A stretch of DNA of 64,000 nt from Vagococcus fluvialis bH819 (GTDB taxonomy: Bacteria > Bacillota > Bacilli > Lactobacillales > Vagococcaceae), in assembly GCF_900163795.1 (NCBI RefSeq), contig NZ_FWFD01000008.1, positions 372,001 through 436,000 of the forward strand, given 5' to 3'. Position 1 is the stretch's first letter, and every line of letters starts with the position of its first letter. This document shows positions 46,399-55,645 of this stretch, piece after piece. The notes under the pieces are model-generated. The model saw nothing but the letters and a program-made list of their open reading frames with translations. It searched no databases and was not told where the DNA came from. The translations under genes were made by a program, and so were the position numbers.

Positions 46399-46707
46399 CT
46401 ACATCTTACGATCCATTTGAACACGCGCTTCTAATTCTTGATGTTCACGACGTTTCATCGCTTTTTTTTCTTCTTCTTGACGCTTAATTAATTCTCTTTT
46501 TAACTCTGGATTAGGATCAATGACAACATCTCCGCTAGCAATTTCTTCTAGACCACGACCTACATTTTTGTAAGAAACAAATTTGCTTTCTTCGATCATT
46601 GGTTGTGCGCCTTCATCAAGCTCATGAGCACGTTTACTCGAAAGGATAACTAATGAATATTTTGAATCTACTTGTTCTAATAATTTATCAATTGATGGAT
46701 TTAACAT
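46399..46707 (-). CDS. rpoZ: RNA polymerase omega subunit
   Basis: The omega subunit helps RNA polymerase assembly. The 102-residue protein has the conserved N-terminal [20 protein letters not shown] and [10 protein letters not shown] near 24-33. A charged helical C-terminal tail rich in Lys, Arg and Glu follows (about 70-102), as in other Lactobacillales. It follows gmk by three bases. The ATG has GGGAG in the gmk end as ribosome site. Confidence 0.94.
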   Translation of the reverse strand: MLNPSIDKLLEQVDSKYSLVILSSKRAHELDEGAQPMIEESKFVSYKNVGRGLEEIASGDVVIDPNPELKRELIKRQEEEKKAMKRREHQELEARVQMDRKM

Positions 46708-46710
46708 AAT

Positions 46711-47325
46711 TTAAAACTCCCTTAACATTTTTTCATAGCGTCCAATTACATGTTCAACACGAAAATGTTCGCTTTCGATTATTTTTTTTATCCGATCAAC
46801 AGCCATGTCTACTTTATCATTGACTACTGCATAATCGTAATGACGCATCATTTCAACTTCTGCGCGAGCTACTTTCATTCTTTCATCAATCACAGCCATA
46901 TCATCTGTTCCACGATTAACGATTCTTGATTTTAATTCATCAAAATCAGGTGGTGTTAAAAAGATAAAGACACCATCCGGTACTTGTTCTTTCACTTTCA
47001 TGGCACCTTGAACTTCAATTTCTAAAAAGACATCTTTACCTTCATCTAATGTTTGGTTCACGTAATCGAGCGGTGTACCGTAATAATTCCCTACGTACTC
47101 TGCGTACTCTAACATTTTACCAGTTTTAATCAATTTTTCAAATTCTTCTCTCGATCTAAAGAAGTAATCTAGGCCTTCTTTTTCTCCAGTTCTCATTTGA
47201 CGTGTCGTCATTGAGATAGAGTATTCAAATTCATTGCCTTCACTGTCAAATATCGCTTTTCTTACTGTGCCTTTACCTACACCGGATGGACCAGATAATA
47301 CTATTAATAATCCTCGTTCTGACAT
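46711..47325 (-). CDS. gmk: Guanylate kinase
   Basis: This enzyme phosphorylates GMP to GDP. The 204-residue P-loop kinase has [15 protein letters not shown] near residue 11, the GMP-binding region [19 protein letters not shown] near 36 and the lid region IVNRGTDD near 133. The length is normal. It is cotranscribed with rpoZ. A promoter with 17-base spacing lies 39-67 bases upstream, in the gap after yicC. Confidence 0.96.
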   Translation of the reverse strand: MSERGLLIVLSGPSGVGKGTVRKAIFDSEGNEFEYSISMTTRQMRTGEKEGLDYFFRSREEFEKLIKTGKMLEYAEYVGNYYGTPLDYVNQTLDEGKDVFLEIEVQGAMKVKEQVPDGVFIFLTPPDFDELKSRIVNRGTDDMAVIDERMKVARAEVEMMRHYDYAVVNDKVDMAVDRIKKIIESEHFRVEHVIGRYEKMLREF

Positions 47326-47363
47326 GATGTCTTCCTTTCACATACTTTTTAGTTTTATTTACT

Positions 47364-47392
47364 ATAATGCACTCTGAAAAGAAAATTTGCAA
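47364..47392 (-). promoter_or_regulatory. Probable gmk-rpoZ promoter
   Basis: On the minus strand TTGCAA (47387-47392) and CATTAT (47364-47369) are 17 bases apart. Confidence 0.55.
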
Positions 47393-47426
47393 GTTTGATT
47401 TAATTAAAAATAAGATAAATATGAAT

Positions 47427-48311
47427 TTATTCGATATTTTGAACTTGTTCTCTCACTTTTTCAATCACAGTCTTCAAGAAAACAACATGCTCTTTAATTG
47501 TAACTGTTGTTGATTTAGAACCGATTGTATTGACTTCACGATTCATTTCTTGGATTAGAAAATCCATTTCTTTACCTATCTCACTTTCTTGTTCTAACAA
47601 TTTAGCTAACTTGCTCACGTGAACTGCTAAACGATCTAATTCTTCATTAATATCACCACGCTCAATTAACAACGCAACCTCAGTTAAAATTCTAGTTTCA
47701 TCAACTGATTCACCAATTAACTCTTTCAATTTCTTCGTTAATTTTTCTTGATGTTCTTTTTCAATCAACTCTGATTGCTCTTTGATTTTATCAATAGTCT
47801 TCGTAATATCTTTTTGATACGTTTCAAAGTAAGTCTGAATCCCTGAACCTTCTTCTGTTCTGCTAATATTTAATTTCTTAACTGCTTCTTCAAAAGTCGC
47901 TAGTACATCAGCTTCTAACGCTTCATCACTTTCTTCTTTATCTACAACTTCAAACAACGCAGGATGCATAATAGCACCCGTCATGATTTTAGTTGTCGAA
48001 AATTTCTGATCTTTATAACGCTCTTTTTTAGCTTCATTTAAATCATTCATCACTTGATCTAACAAGCCCCATTTAATCGCCATTGTTTGGTAAGCATCTG
48101 CTTCTTTTTTAACTGTTACAAAGCAATCAACTCGCCCTCTTACTAAATGTTCTTTAACAATTTTTTTCATTTTCATTTCTAAAGAGTTAAATTCTCTTGG
48201 CATTCTAATTTGGGTATCTAAATAACGATGGTTCACTGACTTTATTTCGATTACTATCTGATAATTTTCTTTTGTACAATTACTTTTACCAAATCCAGTC
48301 ATACTTTTCAT
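47427..48311 (-). CDS. yicC: YicC/YloC-family endoribonuclease
   Basis: A 294-residue protein of the YicC family, recently recognised as endoribonucleases acting on RNA in stress and sporulation regulation. It begins MKSMTGFGKS, with SVNHRYLDTQIRMPREF near 25-41 as in YicC_N. The C-terminal DUF1732 domain has LLIERGDINEELDRL and FLIQEMNREVNTIGSK near 248-263. The middle (about 155-215) is coiled coil. It is nine bases after ydbC and upstream of gmk, the standard Firmicute position (yloC in Bacillus). Confidence 0.92.
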   Translation of the reverse strand: MKSMTGFGKSNCTKENYQIVIEIKSVNHRYLDTQIRMPREFNSLEMKMKKIVKEHLVRGRVDCFVTVKKEADAYQTMAIKWGLLDQVMNDLNEAKKERYKDQKFSTTKIMTGAIMHPALFEVVDKEESDEALEADVLATFEEAVKKLNISRTEEGSGIQTYFETYQKDITKTIDKIKEQSELIEKEHQEKLTKKLKELIGESVDETRILTEVALLIERGDINEELDRLAVHVSKLAKLLEQESEIGKEMDFLIQEMNREVNTIGSKSTTVTIKEHVVFLKTVIEKVREQVQNIE

Positions 48312-48319
48312 TACTTCAC

Positions 48320-48538
48320 CTACATCTCTTTCAATTTTTTTCTTAACAGTTCAAATTCCTCATTAGATAAAGTTACTCCTTTACCCATTTTTTCATGATC
48401 TGGTGCCCAGTCTCTTAAATCAAACTTAGGAGGACGCCCGTTCCAACTCACTAAATTTAGTTCTTTACGCCACCCCTTAGGATTTTCCGATAAAACGATA
48501 ATTTCTTCAACAATATCATATGAAAATTCTTGTGCCAT
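48320..48538 (-). CDS. ydbC: YdbC/PC4-family single-stranded DNA-binding protein
   Basis: A 72-residue protein of the DUF2128/YdbC family, structurally homologous to the eukaryotic coactivator PC4 and binding single-stranded nucleic acid as a dimer. Recognisable stretches are GWRKELNLVSWNGRPPKFDL at about residues 22-41 and RDWAPDHEKMGKGVTLSNEE after it. Its ATG follows the stop of the patatin gene with no gap, so translation is likely coupled. It lies nine bases before yicC. Confidence 0.9.
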   Translation of the reverse strand: MAQEFSYDIVEEIIVLSENPKGWRKELNLVSWNGRPPKFDLRDWAPDHEKMGKGVTLSNEEFELLRKKLKEM

Positions 48539-50248
48539 TTACGCCAACTCACTTTCTAAAAATATTAAAAATAATCCTTCTAAACCACTCATCCAAGAAA
48601 CATCCATTAATAAATAATATGCCTCTCGATCTTTCTTTACGTTGTTATTTTTGAAAAAGTTATAATAATAATAAACTCTTTGAACATCTGATACGGGGGA
48701 ATTTTGCTTAACCAGCTTACTCAACCATTCTCTTACTGAATACATCATCTCATCATTATTGTCCCTATTATATCCTTTTTCTCGCTTATTCAAATTCTTT
48801 AGTATTAAATAAGACAGCTCTTCTAAACTATACAGCTTAGCAGGATCTATTTCTAGTTTTTTTGCCAAGGATTCCATTAAAGTTATACTTAAAAATTCTG
48901 GTTGTATTTTATTATTTTGAAGCCATTCCCATTCACGGATTTTTGTTTTTTTGTGAAACCATAGTTCAAAAAATTCACTTTCTCTTAAAAAAATAAGAAA
49001 TTTCCGACTCATTTTTAAACTCTTTTTCTTAAAATCATCCTTGATATAAGTATACTCAATCCCTTGATATTTACCTAAAGTTTTCATGGCTTCCAAGTAA
49101 CCTAGACGCATATTCCAAGATGAGCGATTACCATCAAACAGCAAAACATTACCTAATCCCCATTGACTTGAAATCTCTACCTCTACGATCTCACTAGGAA
49201 CCTTCGTGGCTTTAGTTATTCCTGGACCTTTTACATCAACTACAATCAATTCTGTTGCCCCTTGATTGATCAAGACATCCTTAGGCACATTATTTCTATA
49301 ACCACCATCTACATAATAAACATCGTCTATTAAACAAGCTGCCATTGCTGGAAAAAAAGAAGAAGAAGCCAGTAACCATCTAGAAAAAGTTTTCTCTGTC
49401 ATCTCTTTTAAAGAAACAATTTTTTCTTCCATATTAGGCGTAGAAGTTGTCACAATAAAAAAATCTTTTTCACTATTAAAAATATCTTGTGGTGACATTA
49501 AATCCTGAATCAATTGATTTAAAGGTTCTGTACTGACACCTTTTGCTTGAATAGCTGTTTTAGTTAATTTTTGAAAATTGACTATTAATTGATTGATTGA
49601 ATAGCTCATTTGCCTACTATTCTCTTCTTCTGGCACTAATAATATTTGTTGTGTTGTAATTCCTTGCCACATTTTTTCAGCTAGTTCTAAATTATCTTGT
49701 AAAATCAGACCACCATTCAACGCACCAACAGATGTTCCACTAATCAATTCAAATTGAATATCGCATGCTTTAAGTGCATTCCAGACACCTATTTGATATG
49801 AGCCTTTAGCTCCGCCACCACCTAAAACTAGCCCCGTTCGATAAGACAGATAGCAAACATAGCCCACTCCTGATTCATAAACAAAATTTTTTGATTGTAA
49901 TTTTAAATCCAAACTTTCATGTTGTTGAGGAAGTTTAAATATAATCTTTTTGACAAATTTTCTTTTGGCAATTGTCAGGATTCCTAATTCATAGTCAGTG
50001 ACACTTCCATCTTCAGACATCATAATTATGTTATCTACAAGCATACTATCATCTAAAAAGTGAGTTGAGATTATAAAAAGAAGCTTATTTTTCTTATACC
50101 AACCATAAAAATTGTCATTTTCATCTAATTTCACAATTTTTTCACTCATATTAAGAACAGCTTGCTTATTTGATTCATAAAAAGGTAACCATTCTTTACA
50201 TTTTTCAAAATCTAATAATTTAAAATCCGTAGGGTATAGCTCTTTCAT
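48539..50248 (-). CDS. Patatin-like phospholipase with N-terminal GNAT-like region
   Basis: A 569-residue lipid acyl hydrolase. The patatin domain (about 138-390) has the oxyanion loop [16 protein letters not shown], the nucleophile Ser in [11 protein letters not shown] (GxSxG) and the dyad Asp in [10 protein letters not shown]. The first ~135 residues are not part of patatin. Their pattern ([15 protein letters not shown], then [17 protein letters not shown]) looks like a GNAT acetyltransferase fold without its acetyl-CoA loop, which is inference. The ~180 C-terminal residues are helical and unassigned. The ATG at 50248 follows GAGGTG by seven bases. It is the first gene of a unit with ydbC and yicC. 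Confidence 0.82.
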   Translation of the reverse strand: MKELYPTDFKLLDFEKCKEWLPFYESNKQAVLNMSEKIVKLDENDNFYGWYKKNKLLFIISTHFLDDSMLVDNIIMMSEDGSVTDYELGILTIAKRKFVKKIIFKLPQQHESLDLKLQSKNFVYESGVGYVCYLSYRTGLVLGGGGAKGSYQIGVWNALKACDIQFELISGTSVGALNGGLILQDNLELAEKMWQGITTQQILLVPEEENSRQMSYSINQLIVNFQKLTKTAIQAKGVSTEPLNQLIQDLMSPQDIFNSEKDFFIVTTSTPNMEEKIVSLKEMTEKTFSRWLLASSSFFPAMAACLIDDVYYVDGGYRNNVPKDVLINQGATELIVVDVKGPGITKATKVPSEIVEVEISSQWGLGNVLLFDGNRSSWNMRLGYLEAMKTLGKYQGIEYTYIKDDFKKKSLKMSRKFLIFLRESEFFELWFHKKTKIREWEWLQNNKIQPEFLSITLMESLAKKLEIDPAKLYSLEELSYLILKNLNKREKGYNRDNNDEMMYSVREWLSKLVKQNSPVSDVQRVYYYYNFFKNNNVKKDREAYYLLMDVSWMSGLEGLFLIFLESELA

Positions 50249-50341
50249 TATTTCACACCTCATTTTTTAGTCATACAGATAAACATTGATAATAAGACGT
50301 TCCCTTAATTAAAATTTAAAATAAATATTACTATTATTTAT

Positions 50342-50370
50342 TTGACTAAGACAATTTACCTTCGTATAAT
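50342..50370 (+). promoter_or_regulatory. Near-consensus promoter of the 50403 gene
   Basis: TTGACT (50342-50347) and perfect TATAAT (50365-50370) are 17 bases apart, 33 bases upstream of the ATG. Confidence 0.85.
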
Positions 50371-50402
50371 AGATAACAGGGGAACATAAGGGGGCCAAAA
50401 AG

Positions 50403-50774
50403 ATGGTTAGTAGCAATAGATCTGTGAAATCTGATTCGGATAATGGCGTTAAAAAATTTACACGCTTTATTTCTCGTTCGTCTCAACGCTTTTTCTCTTC
50501 GTTCATTGATGAAGAAATCGAGAAAGAGAAACTTTCAAAACAAATCTTTCAGCAAATTTCTCAAGCTATCACGCAAAAGAATGTTGTTGTTATTCAATAT
50601 AGAGATGATTTGCAAGCTAAGTCATCTAAACGATTTGAAACGCTAGTTGGTCGTATATATCAGCATGAAACAAATCCTGAAGCACTTGTTGTAAAACTTC
50701 AAAAAAACAATCAGGTCCGAATGATTTCTGCTAATAACATAAAAAAAATATCTATCATTAAACAAAAAAATTAA
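50403..50774 (+). CDS. Hypothetical basic protein, 123 residues
   Basis: I do not recognise it. It has a near-consensus promoter, a GGGGG ribosome site and its own terminator, so it is well supported as a gene and probably well expressed. The first ~45 residues are polar and basic with several Ser/Arg (RSVKSDSDNG, FISRSSQRFF). The region from 55 to 118 (KNVVVIQYRDD, RFETLVGRIYQ, ALVVKLQKNN, VRMISANNIKKIS) has an alternating beta pattern like a small SH3 or Sm-like barrel. That pattern suggests nucleic-acid binding, as in YolD-like or Sm-type proteins, but this is only inference. Confidence 0.75.
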   Translation: MVSSNRSVKSDSDNGVKKFTRFISRSSQRFFSSFIDEEIEKEKLSKQIFQQISQAITQKNVVVIQYRDDLQAKSSKRFETLVGRIYQHETNPEALVVKLQKNNQVRMISANNIKKISIIKQKN

Positions 50775-50788
50775 AAGTTAATCTAAAT

Positions 50789-50841
50789 AAGTCATTATTC
50801 ACAAAATTATTTTTTATTTTCGTGAGTAATGACTTTTTTTG
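50789..50841. terminator. Bidirectional terminator between the 50403 gene and acpS
   Basis: Stem AAGTCATTATTCAC (50789-50802) with GTGAGTAATGACTT (50822-50835), T run on the right; an AT-rich 19-base loop. Suits both convergent genes. Confidence 0.8.
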
Positions 50842-50863
50842 TTTAATTTTCTACCCCATCATT

Positions 50864-51214
50864 CTATTTTTCTAAAATAATTTGTGCTATGGCAGTTTGA
50901 TTAGTATGTGATATAGATACATGGACCTTACCTTCAAAAGGAGATTTAACGACAATAGGTCGCCCATTTTCTTCTCTCAATATTTCTATATCCGTCAATT
51001 TAACTTTGCCGATGCCCGTTCCATAAGCTTTAGAAAAAGCTTCCTTACAAGAAAAACGGCCACCTAAAAACTCTACTTTACGTTTTTCCCCGAGTTTATC
51101 AAATATTTCCCGTTCATTATCAGTCAACACACGGTCTATGAATTTATCATTTTTTTGAATTATTTCCTTCATTCTATCTAATTCAACAATGTCAATGCCT
51201 ATACCTATAATCAT
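50864..51214 (-). CDS. acpS: Holo-[acyl-carrier-protein] synthase
   Basis: AcpS attaches 4'-phosphopantetheine to ACP. The 116-residue protein has the N-terminal IIGIGIDIVELDRM with its magnesium Asp, the second motif RFSCKEAFSKAYGTGIG near 51-67, and VSISHTNQTAIA near the end. The longer frame from 51256 overlaps a terminator; the ATG at 51214 after AAGGTGATAATA is correct. It lies 79 bases beyond cshA, separated by a terminator. The alr gene that often follows acpS in enterococci is absent. Confidence 0.95.
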   Translation of the reverse strand: MIIGIGIDIVELDRMKEIIQKNDKFIDRVLTDNEREIFDKLGEKRKVEFLGGRFSCKEAFSKAYGTGIGKVKLTDIEILREENGRPIVVKSPFEGKVHVSISHTNQTAIAQIILEK

Positions 51215-51256
51215 TATTATCACCTTTTCTCTACTACTCATTATAAGACGCTTCAA

Positions 51257-51286
51257 TAAAAAAAGCTAATACCAAAGTATTAGCTT
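51257..51286 (-). terminator. Terminator downstream of cshA
   Basis: Perfect 10-bp stem (51263-51272 with 51277-51286) and a seven-T run on the minus strand. Confidence 0.9.
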
Positions 51287-51292
51287 AAAAAA

Positions 51293-52891
51293 TTATTTTG
51301 AGTTATTACGGATAACAAACCCACGTGATTTATCTTTGTTACCTTCATTTCCACGTTTACGGTTTTCACCTGGTTTAGAGTCATCTGGACGTTTTTTCTT
51401 GTTGTATTGCTCTTTTTTGCGATTATTATCACGGTCACGGTTTCCACCACGACTGCCATCACGATCGCGATCACGATTACCACCACGGTTATTACCACCA
51501 CGATTGCCACCACGATTACCGCCACGGTTTCCACCACGGTTATTATTCTTACCACCGCCACCACGACGACTTGGTAATGGACGTTCTGGTGTAATGTTTA
51601 CTGGCACTGCAGAAGCATCATCTTTAGCAATTTGTTTGATTAATAATGCTGCTAAATCTTCAGCAGAATATTTTTCAAGTAAATCACTTGCAGCTCCTTG
51701 GTAACTTTCTAAACCATTCTCTACCATTAATTCTTGAATTGATTCAACAGCTGAACCAATTTGTCCTTCAATCGCTTCTTTTTTAGAAGGAGGACGTAAT
51801 GTAGTCATTTTTTTCTTCGTTAAGTTTTCAATAACGTGTAAATAACTCATTTCATTAGGTGTTACAAACGTTACAGACATACCTTCTTTACCAGCGCGTC
51901 CTGTACGACCAATACGGTGAACATAGCTTTCTGGGTCTTGAGGAATATCATAGTTATAAACATGTGAAACACCTGAAATATCTAATCCACGAGCAGCAAC
52001 GTCTGTTGCAACTAAGATATCAATCTCATCATTTTTGAAAGCTTTTAAAATACTCATACGTTTATGTTGAGGTAAATCACCATGAATACCTTCAGCTTTA
52101 TAGCCGCGCATTTCTAAACCACGTGCTAATTCGTCAACACGACGTTTTGTACGACCAAAGACAATTGTTAAATCCGGGTTTTGAACATCGAATAAACGAG
52201 TCATAACATCAAATTTTTCAAATTCTTTACATTGCACAAAATATTGATCAATCAAGTTAGCTGTCATTTCTTTAGCTTTGATTTTAACGTGCTCAGGTTC
52301 TTTCATAAACTTAACACCAATGCGTTTAATGCTATCTGGCATTGTTGCTGAGAATAATAATGTTTGTCTTGTTTCAGGAACTTTAGAAATAATAGATTCG
52401 ATATCTTCTAAGAATCCCATGTTTAACATTTCATCCGCTTCATCTAATACTAATGTTTCTACTTTATCTAATTTTAAAGTACGACGGTTGATATGATCTA
52501 ACATTCTACCTGGCGTTCCAACAACAATATGTGGGTTGTTTTTCAATGATTTAATTTGACGACCAATGTCAGCCCCACCATATACAGCTTGAACTTTAAT
52601 TCGTTTTTCTTTACCTAAACGATAAATTTCTTCCTGTGTCTGGATAGCTAGTTCTCTTGTTGGTGCAATAACTAAACCTTGAATAGCTGATTTTTCAGTA
52701 TCAATTTTATCTAACATTGGTAAACCAAAGGCTGCTGTTTTACCAGTTCCTGTTTGTGCTTGACCAATAACGTCTTTACCTTCTAATGCTAATGGAATTG
52801 TCTCACTTTGGATTGGTGTAGCTTCCTCGAACCCAATACTTTCTACTGCTTTTAATAATCTTTTGTCTAAATTTAATTCACTAAATTTCAA
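51293..52891 (-). CDS. cshA: DEAD-box RNA helicase CshA
   Basis: A cold-shock/degradosome RNA helicase of 532 residues. It has the Q motif ([14 protein letters not shown]), motif [11 protein letters not shown] near 43, motif [15 protein letters not shown] near 147, motif III FSATMP and motif [12 protein letters not shown] near 321. The C-terminal tail (about 445-520) is RGG-rich, with repeated GGNRGG units followed by RDRDRDG-type charged repeats for RNA binding. The tail is encoded by near-tandem 12-base DNA repeats (about 51430-51560). A ~70-base leader with a hairpin precedes the AGGAGG site. It sits between murF and acpS. Confidence 0.95.
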   Translation of the reverse strand: MKFSELNLDKRLLKAVESIGFEEATPIQSETIPLALEGKDVIGQAQTGTGKTAAFGLPMLDKIDTEKSAIQGLVIAPTRELAIQTQEEIYRLGKEKRIKVQAVYGGADIGRQIKSLKNNPHIVVGTPGRMLDHINRRTLKLDKVETLVLDEADEMLNMGFLEDIESIISKVPETRQTLLFSATMPDSIKRIGVKFMKEPEHVKIKAKEMTANLIDQYFVQCKEFEKFDVMTRLFDVQNPDLTIVFGRTKRRVDELARGLEMRGYKAEGIHGDLPQHKRMSILKAFKNDEIDILVATDVAARGLDISGVSHVYNYDIPQDPESYVHRIGRTGRAGKEGMSVTFVTPNEMSYLHVIENLTKKKMTTLRPPSKKEAIEGQIGSAVESIQELMVENGLESYQGAASDLLEKYSAEDLAALLIKQIAKDDASAVPVNITPERPLPSRRGGGGKNNNRGGNRGGNRGGNRGGNNRGGNRDRDRDGSRGGNRDRDNNRKKEQYNKKKRPDDSKPGENRKRGNEGNKDKSRGFVIRNNSK

Positions 52892-52928
52892 ATGATATCC
52901 TCCTAAATTCTTTCACTCGTCCAAGCGT

Positions 52929-53000
52929 CTATTTTCCTTTATGAAAATAAATGAAAATAGGCATTCGTGTAATACTATCACATTCTATAAAATTTAACAA
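52929..53000 (-). promoter_or_regulatory. cshA promoter and leader hairpin
   Basis: On the minus strand TTGTTA (52995-53000) and TAGTAT (52972-52977) are 17 bases apart. The leader then has an 8-bp stem CTATTTTC/GAAAATAG (52953-52960 with 52929-52936) about 40 bases before the start. Regulatory meaning is unknown. Confidence 0.55.
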
Positions 53001-53015
53001 CAAAACACCATCCTG

Positions 53016-54389
53016 TTAATGATTATTTAATAAATAATCTACTATTTCTTTTAACCCCATACCATTACTAGCTTTCAGAAAAACAGTGTCTTGAGTCTTT
53101 AATTTATAACCTAATTCTTTTTTTAAATCTTCTTTTTCTTCTTTTTTAAATAGACGACATTTGTCTGTTTCAAATTTCAATTGAATCATTTCATACAAAG
53201 CAACCATCTCAGAACCATATAAAAAAACCTCATCGATTTTTTCAGGATTGAGATGCTCACTCACACTTTCGTGCATTTCTTTTGAATCTTTCCCCAACTC
53301 CAACATATCTCCTAATACAACTACTTTTTTCCCCTGACTCTCAATCTTAGAAAATGAATCTAATACTAAATTCATTGCTGTTGGATTGGCATTATAAACA
53401 TCACTTAAAATATCAATGCCTTCTTTTGTCTTTAACCATTCAGTTCTATTTTTAGTTAAATCAAAGTGCGCTAAGCCTTTTTTTATATTTTCCGTAGAGA
53501 CATTAAAATGAGCACCTATTAATAAAGCAATCAAAGCATTCGTTACATTATATTGACCCAGGACTGGAATAGTAAATGTTTCTATTTTTTCAACTAACCG
53601 TGTCGTAAAAATTGTTTGCTCACGTGTTTCTTCTTCAATTACTGCTGTTAAATCAGCTTGTTTACTCAAACCAAACGTCTGAATACTTTGACTTACTTCT
53701 TTCAATAAAGGTTTTAATAAACTTTCATTTTCCGGAACAAGTAAAACACCTTCTTTTTTGAGTCCAGCTGTAATCTCCATTTTTCCTTCTGCAATTCCTG
53801 CTCTTGATCCTAAGAATTCGATGTGGGATTCACCAATCATCGTAATAGCTGCAATATCAGGTTGAGCAATAGTTGACAGTAGTTCGATATCACCTTTTCT
53901 ATCCATCCCCATCTCTAATACTAGCATCTCCGTTTCTTGATCCATACTTAATATCGTATACGGTAAACCTATCTCATTATTATAATTACCTTGCGTTTTA
54001 TACGTTTTAAATGTTGTACTTAAAACAGCTGCAGTCATATCTTTAGTAGTTGTTTTCCCATTACTTCCCGTAATACCACAGACTTTAGGATTAACTTTCT
54101 TCAGATAGAAACTGGCTAAATCTTGTAAAGCTTTTAATGTGTCTTCAACTAATATATAAGGTGTTTTTTCATCCAACACATGATCTGATAAAACTAAACT
54201 TGCTCCACTTTCAATTGCTTGTGGTATAAAATCATGACCATCCCGATTACCTTTTAACGGAACAAACAATGTCTTATCCTGAACTTTTCTTGTATCAAAT
54301 TCAACACTAGTTAATTCCATCGTATTCGATATTTTATTTATATTTTGACCATCGACTGCTTTGACGATTTCACTGACCATTAACTTCAC
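53016..54389 (-). CDS. murF: UDP-MurNAc-tripeptide:D-Ala-D-Ala ligase MurF
   Basis: MurF adds D-Ala-D-Ala to the UDP-MurNAc tripeptide, the last cytoplasmic step of the peptidoglycan precursor. The 457-residue Mur ligase has the N-terminal substrate domain (1-100, with VEFDTRKVQDKTLFVPLKG), ATP loop GITGSNGKTTTKDM near 106, NEIGLPYTIL near 140, EMGMDRKGDIELL near 158 and the C-terminal domain from about 320 (DVYNANPTAMNLVL). The start is a GTG seven bases after GAGGG; a nearby ATG (54380) is too far. It follows ddl, which makes its dipeptide substrate. Confidence 0.95.
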   Translation of the reverse strand: MKLMVSEIVKAVDGQNINKISNTMELTSVEFDTRKVQDKTLFVPLKGNRDGHDFIPQAIESGASLVLSDHVLDEKTPYILVEDTLKALQDLASFYLKKVNPKVCGITGSNGKTTTKDMTAAVLSTTFKTYKTQGNYNNEIGLPYTILSMDQETEMLVLEMGMDRKGDIELLSTIAQPDIAAITMIGESHIEFLGSRAGIAEGKMEITAGLKKEGVLLVPENESLLKPLLKEVSQSIQTFGLSKQADLTAVIEEETREQTIFTTRLVEKIETFTIPVLGQYNVTNALIALLIGAHFNVSTENIKKGLAHFDLTKNRTEWLKTKEGIDILSDVYNANPTAMNLVLDSFSKIESQGKKVVVLGDMLELGKDSKEMHESVSEHLNPEKIDEVFLYGSEMVALYEMIQLKFETDKCRLFKKEEKEDLKKELGYKLKTQDTVFLKASNGMGLKEIVDYLLNNH

Positions 54390-54415
54390 TTGTTTTCCCT
54401 CTTTTCAAAACGAAC

Positions 54416-54451
54416 CAAAAAGAGGTAGACTATAAGTCTCACCCTCTTTTT
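54416..54451 (-). terminator. Terminator between ddl and murF
   Basis: On the minus strand AAAAAGAGGGTGAGAC pairs with GTCTACCTCTTTTT, with the T run forming the 3' side. It may attenuate rather than fully separate ddl from murF. Confidence 0.75.
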
Positions 54452-54467
54452 AATCTATTTAAAATTT

Positions 54468-55514
54468 TTAATTACCTAGCTCGATATTCTGTTTTTTATC
54501 AAAGCGCAATTTTGCTAATTGAATAAGCTCTTCTAATAAATCACTATAGTTAATCCCCATATGTTCCCATAGTAGTGGATACATACTAAACGGTGTAAAA
54601 CCAGGTAAAGTATTAACCTCATTTAAGAAAATTTCTTGATTAGCCGTTACAAAGAAGTCACAACGACTAAGTCCACTACCATCTAAAGCAATATACGCAT
54701 CTTTAGCATAGTTGCGCATTTTTTGATGTAATTCTTCTGAGACACTAGCCGGAACTTGAAGTGTTACTTTGTTATCAATATATTTCGATTCATAATCATA
54801 AAAAGCAACATCTTTAACAATTTCACCAGCTGCTGTTGTTCTAACCTCTTCGTTTCCTAAGATCGCAACTTCTAGTTCTCTAGCTTCAATTCCTTGCTCA
54901 ACTAAAACACGACGGTCATATTTAAACGCAAATTCAATGGCTGTTGCTAACTCCTCTCTAGAATCAGCTTTACTGATCCCAACACTAGATCCCATATTTG
55001 CAGGTTTTACAAAGACTGGATAAATCAACGAGCCTTCACATTCTGCTAGAACTGTTTCTGGGTCATTAGCATACTGACGCTTGATAACTGCTACATAAGG
55101 CAACTGTGGAATACCAGCTTGTTGAAACAGCTGTTTAGCGACAATTTTATCCATGGCACATGAACTAGCTAGAACACCGGCACCTACATAAGGCATATTT
55201 AAAACTTCAAACAGTCCCTGAACCGTGCCATCTTCTCCATTTGGACCATGTAATACTGGAAAAACAACACTATTAGATTCTTTAATATCACTTGGTAAAA
55301 TTGGTTGAGCATTTTTTAAGGTTAAATGTAATTCTGCATCAGTTTCTGGTGCTTCATTAAAAAGAGGTCCTTTTAACCAGTCGCCTTCTTTTGTAATATA
55401 AACAATTTGTACCTCATAGTAGTTATAATAAATCGCTTTTAAGATTGAAAAAGCCGATAAGATAGAAACATCATGCTCTGCACTTTTCCCTCCATAGATT
55501 AACGTGATTTTCAT
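54468..55514 (-). CDS. ddl: D-alanine--D-alanine ligase
   Basis: This ATP-grasp enzyme makes the D-Ala-D-Ala dipeptide for MurF. The 348-residue protein has GGKSAEHDVSILSA near residue 8-21, HGPNGEDGTVQGLFEV near 89, ATP-grasp KPANMGSSVGISK near 170 and the metal-site NEVNTLPGFTPFSMYP near the C terminus. The omega-loop contains SKYIDN with Tyr245; D-Ala-D-Lac ligases such as that of Leuconostoc carry Phe there, so ordinary D-Ala-D-Ala specificity is expected. GGGGGA lies before the ATG at 55514; the longer frame from 55535 is less well supported. Confidence 0.95.
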   Translation of the reverse strand: MKITLIYGGKSAEHDVSILSAFSILKAIYYNYYEVQIVYITKEGDWLKGPLFNEAPETDAELHLTLKNAQPILPSDIKESNSVVFPVLHGPNGEDGTVQGLFEVLNMPYVGAGVLASSCAMDKIVAKQLFQQAGIPQLPYVAVIKRQYANDPETVLAECEGSLIYPVFVKPANMGSSVGISKADSREELATAIEFAFKYDRRVLVEQGIEARELEVAILGNEEVRTTAAGEIVKDVAFYDYESKYIDNKVTLQVPASVSEELHQKMRNYAKDAYIALDGSGLSRCDFFVTANQEIFLNEVNTLPGFTPFSMYPLLWEHMGINYSDLLEELIQLAKLRFDKKQNIELGN

Positions 55515-55602
55515 GTTAGTCCCCCTATTTTTCATAGAACTTATTATACTTTATTTTTTTGAAAAAAACCAATCTGCATTTTTACTGACTTTATTAATAG
55601 TA

Positions 55603-55642
55603 AAACCACTAACTTTTTTGCTGTGCAAAAAAATAGTGGTTT
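55603..55642 (-). terminator. Terminator downstream of the 258-residue unknown gene
   Basis: Stem AAACCACTA with TAGTGGTTT, continued through a T7/A6 segment (55603-55621 with 55625-55642), then a short T tract on the minus strand. Confidence 0.75.
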
Positions 55643-55645
55643 AAT

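Noticed and set aside
51430-51564. Regular short repeats that look like a CRISPR or minisatellite
   Set aside because: They encode the RGG/GGN tail of CshA in frame; units are about 12 bases and there are no unique spacers. The open frame on the other reading register is a shadow.
54468-55514. Vancomycin-type D-Ala-D-Lac ligase
   Set aside because: The omega-loop has Tyr245 in SKYIDN, as in D-Ala-D-Ala ligases, and no vanH or vanX neighbours are present.
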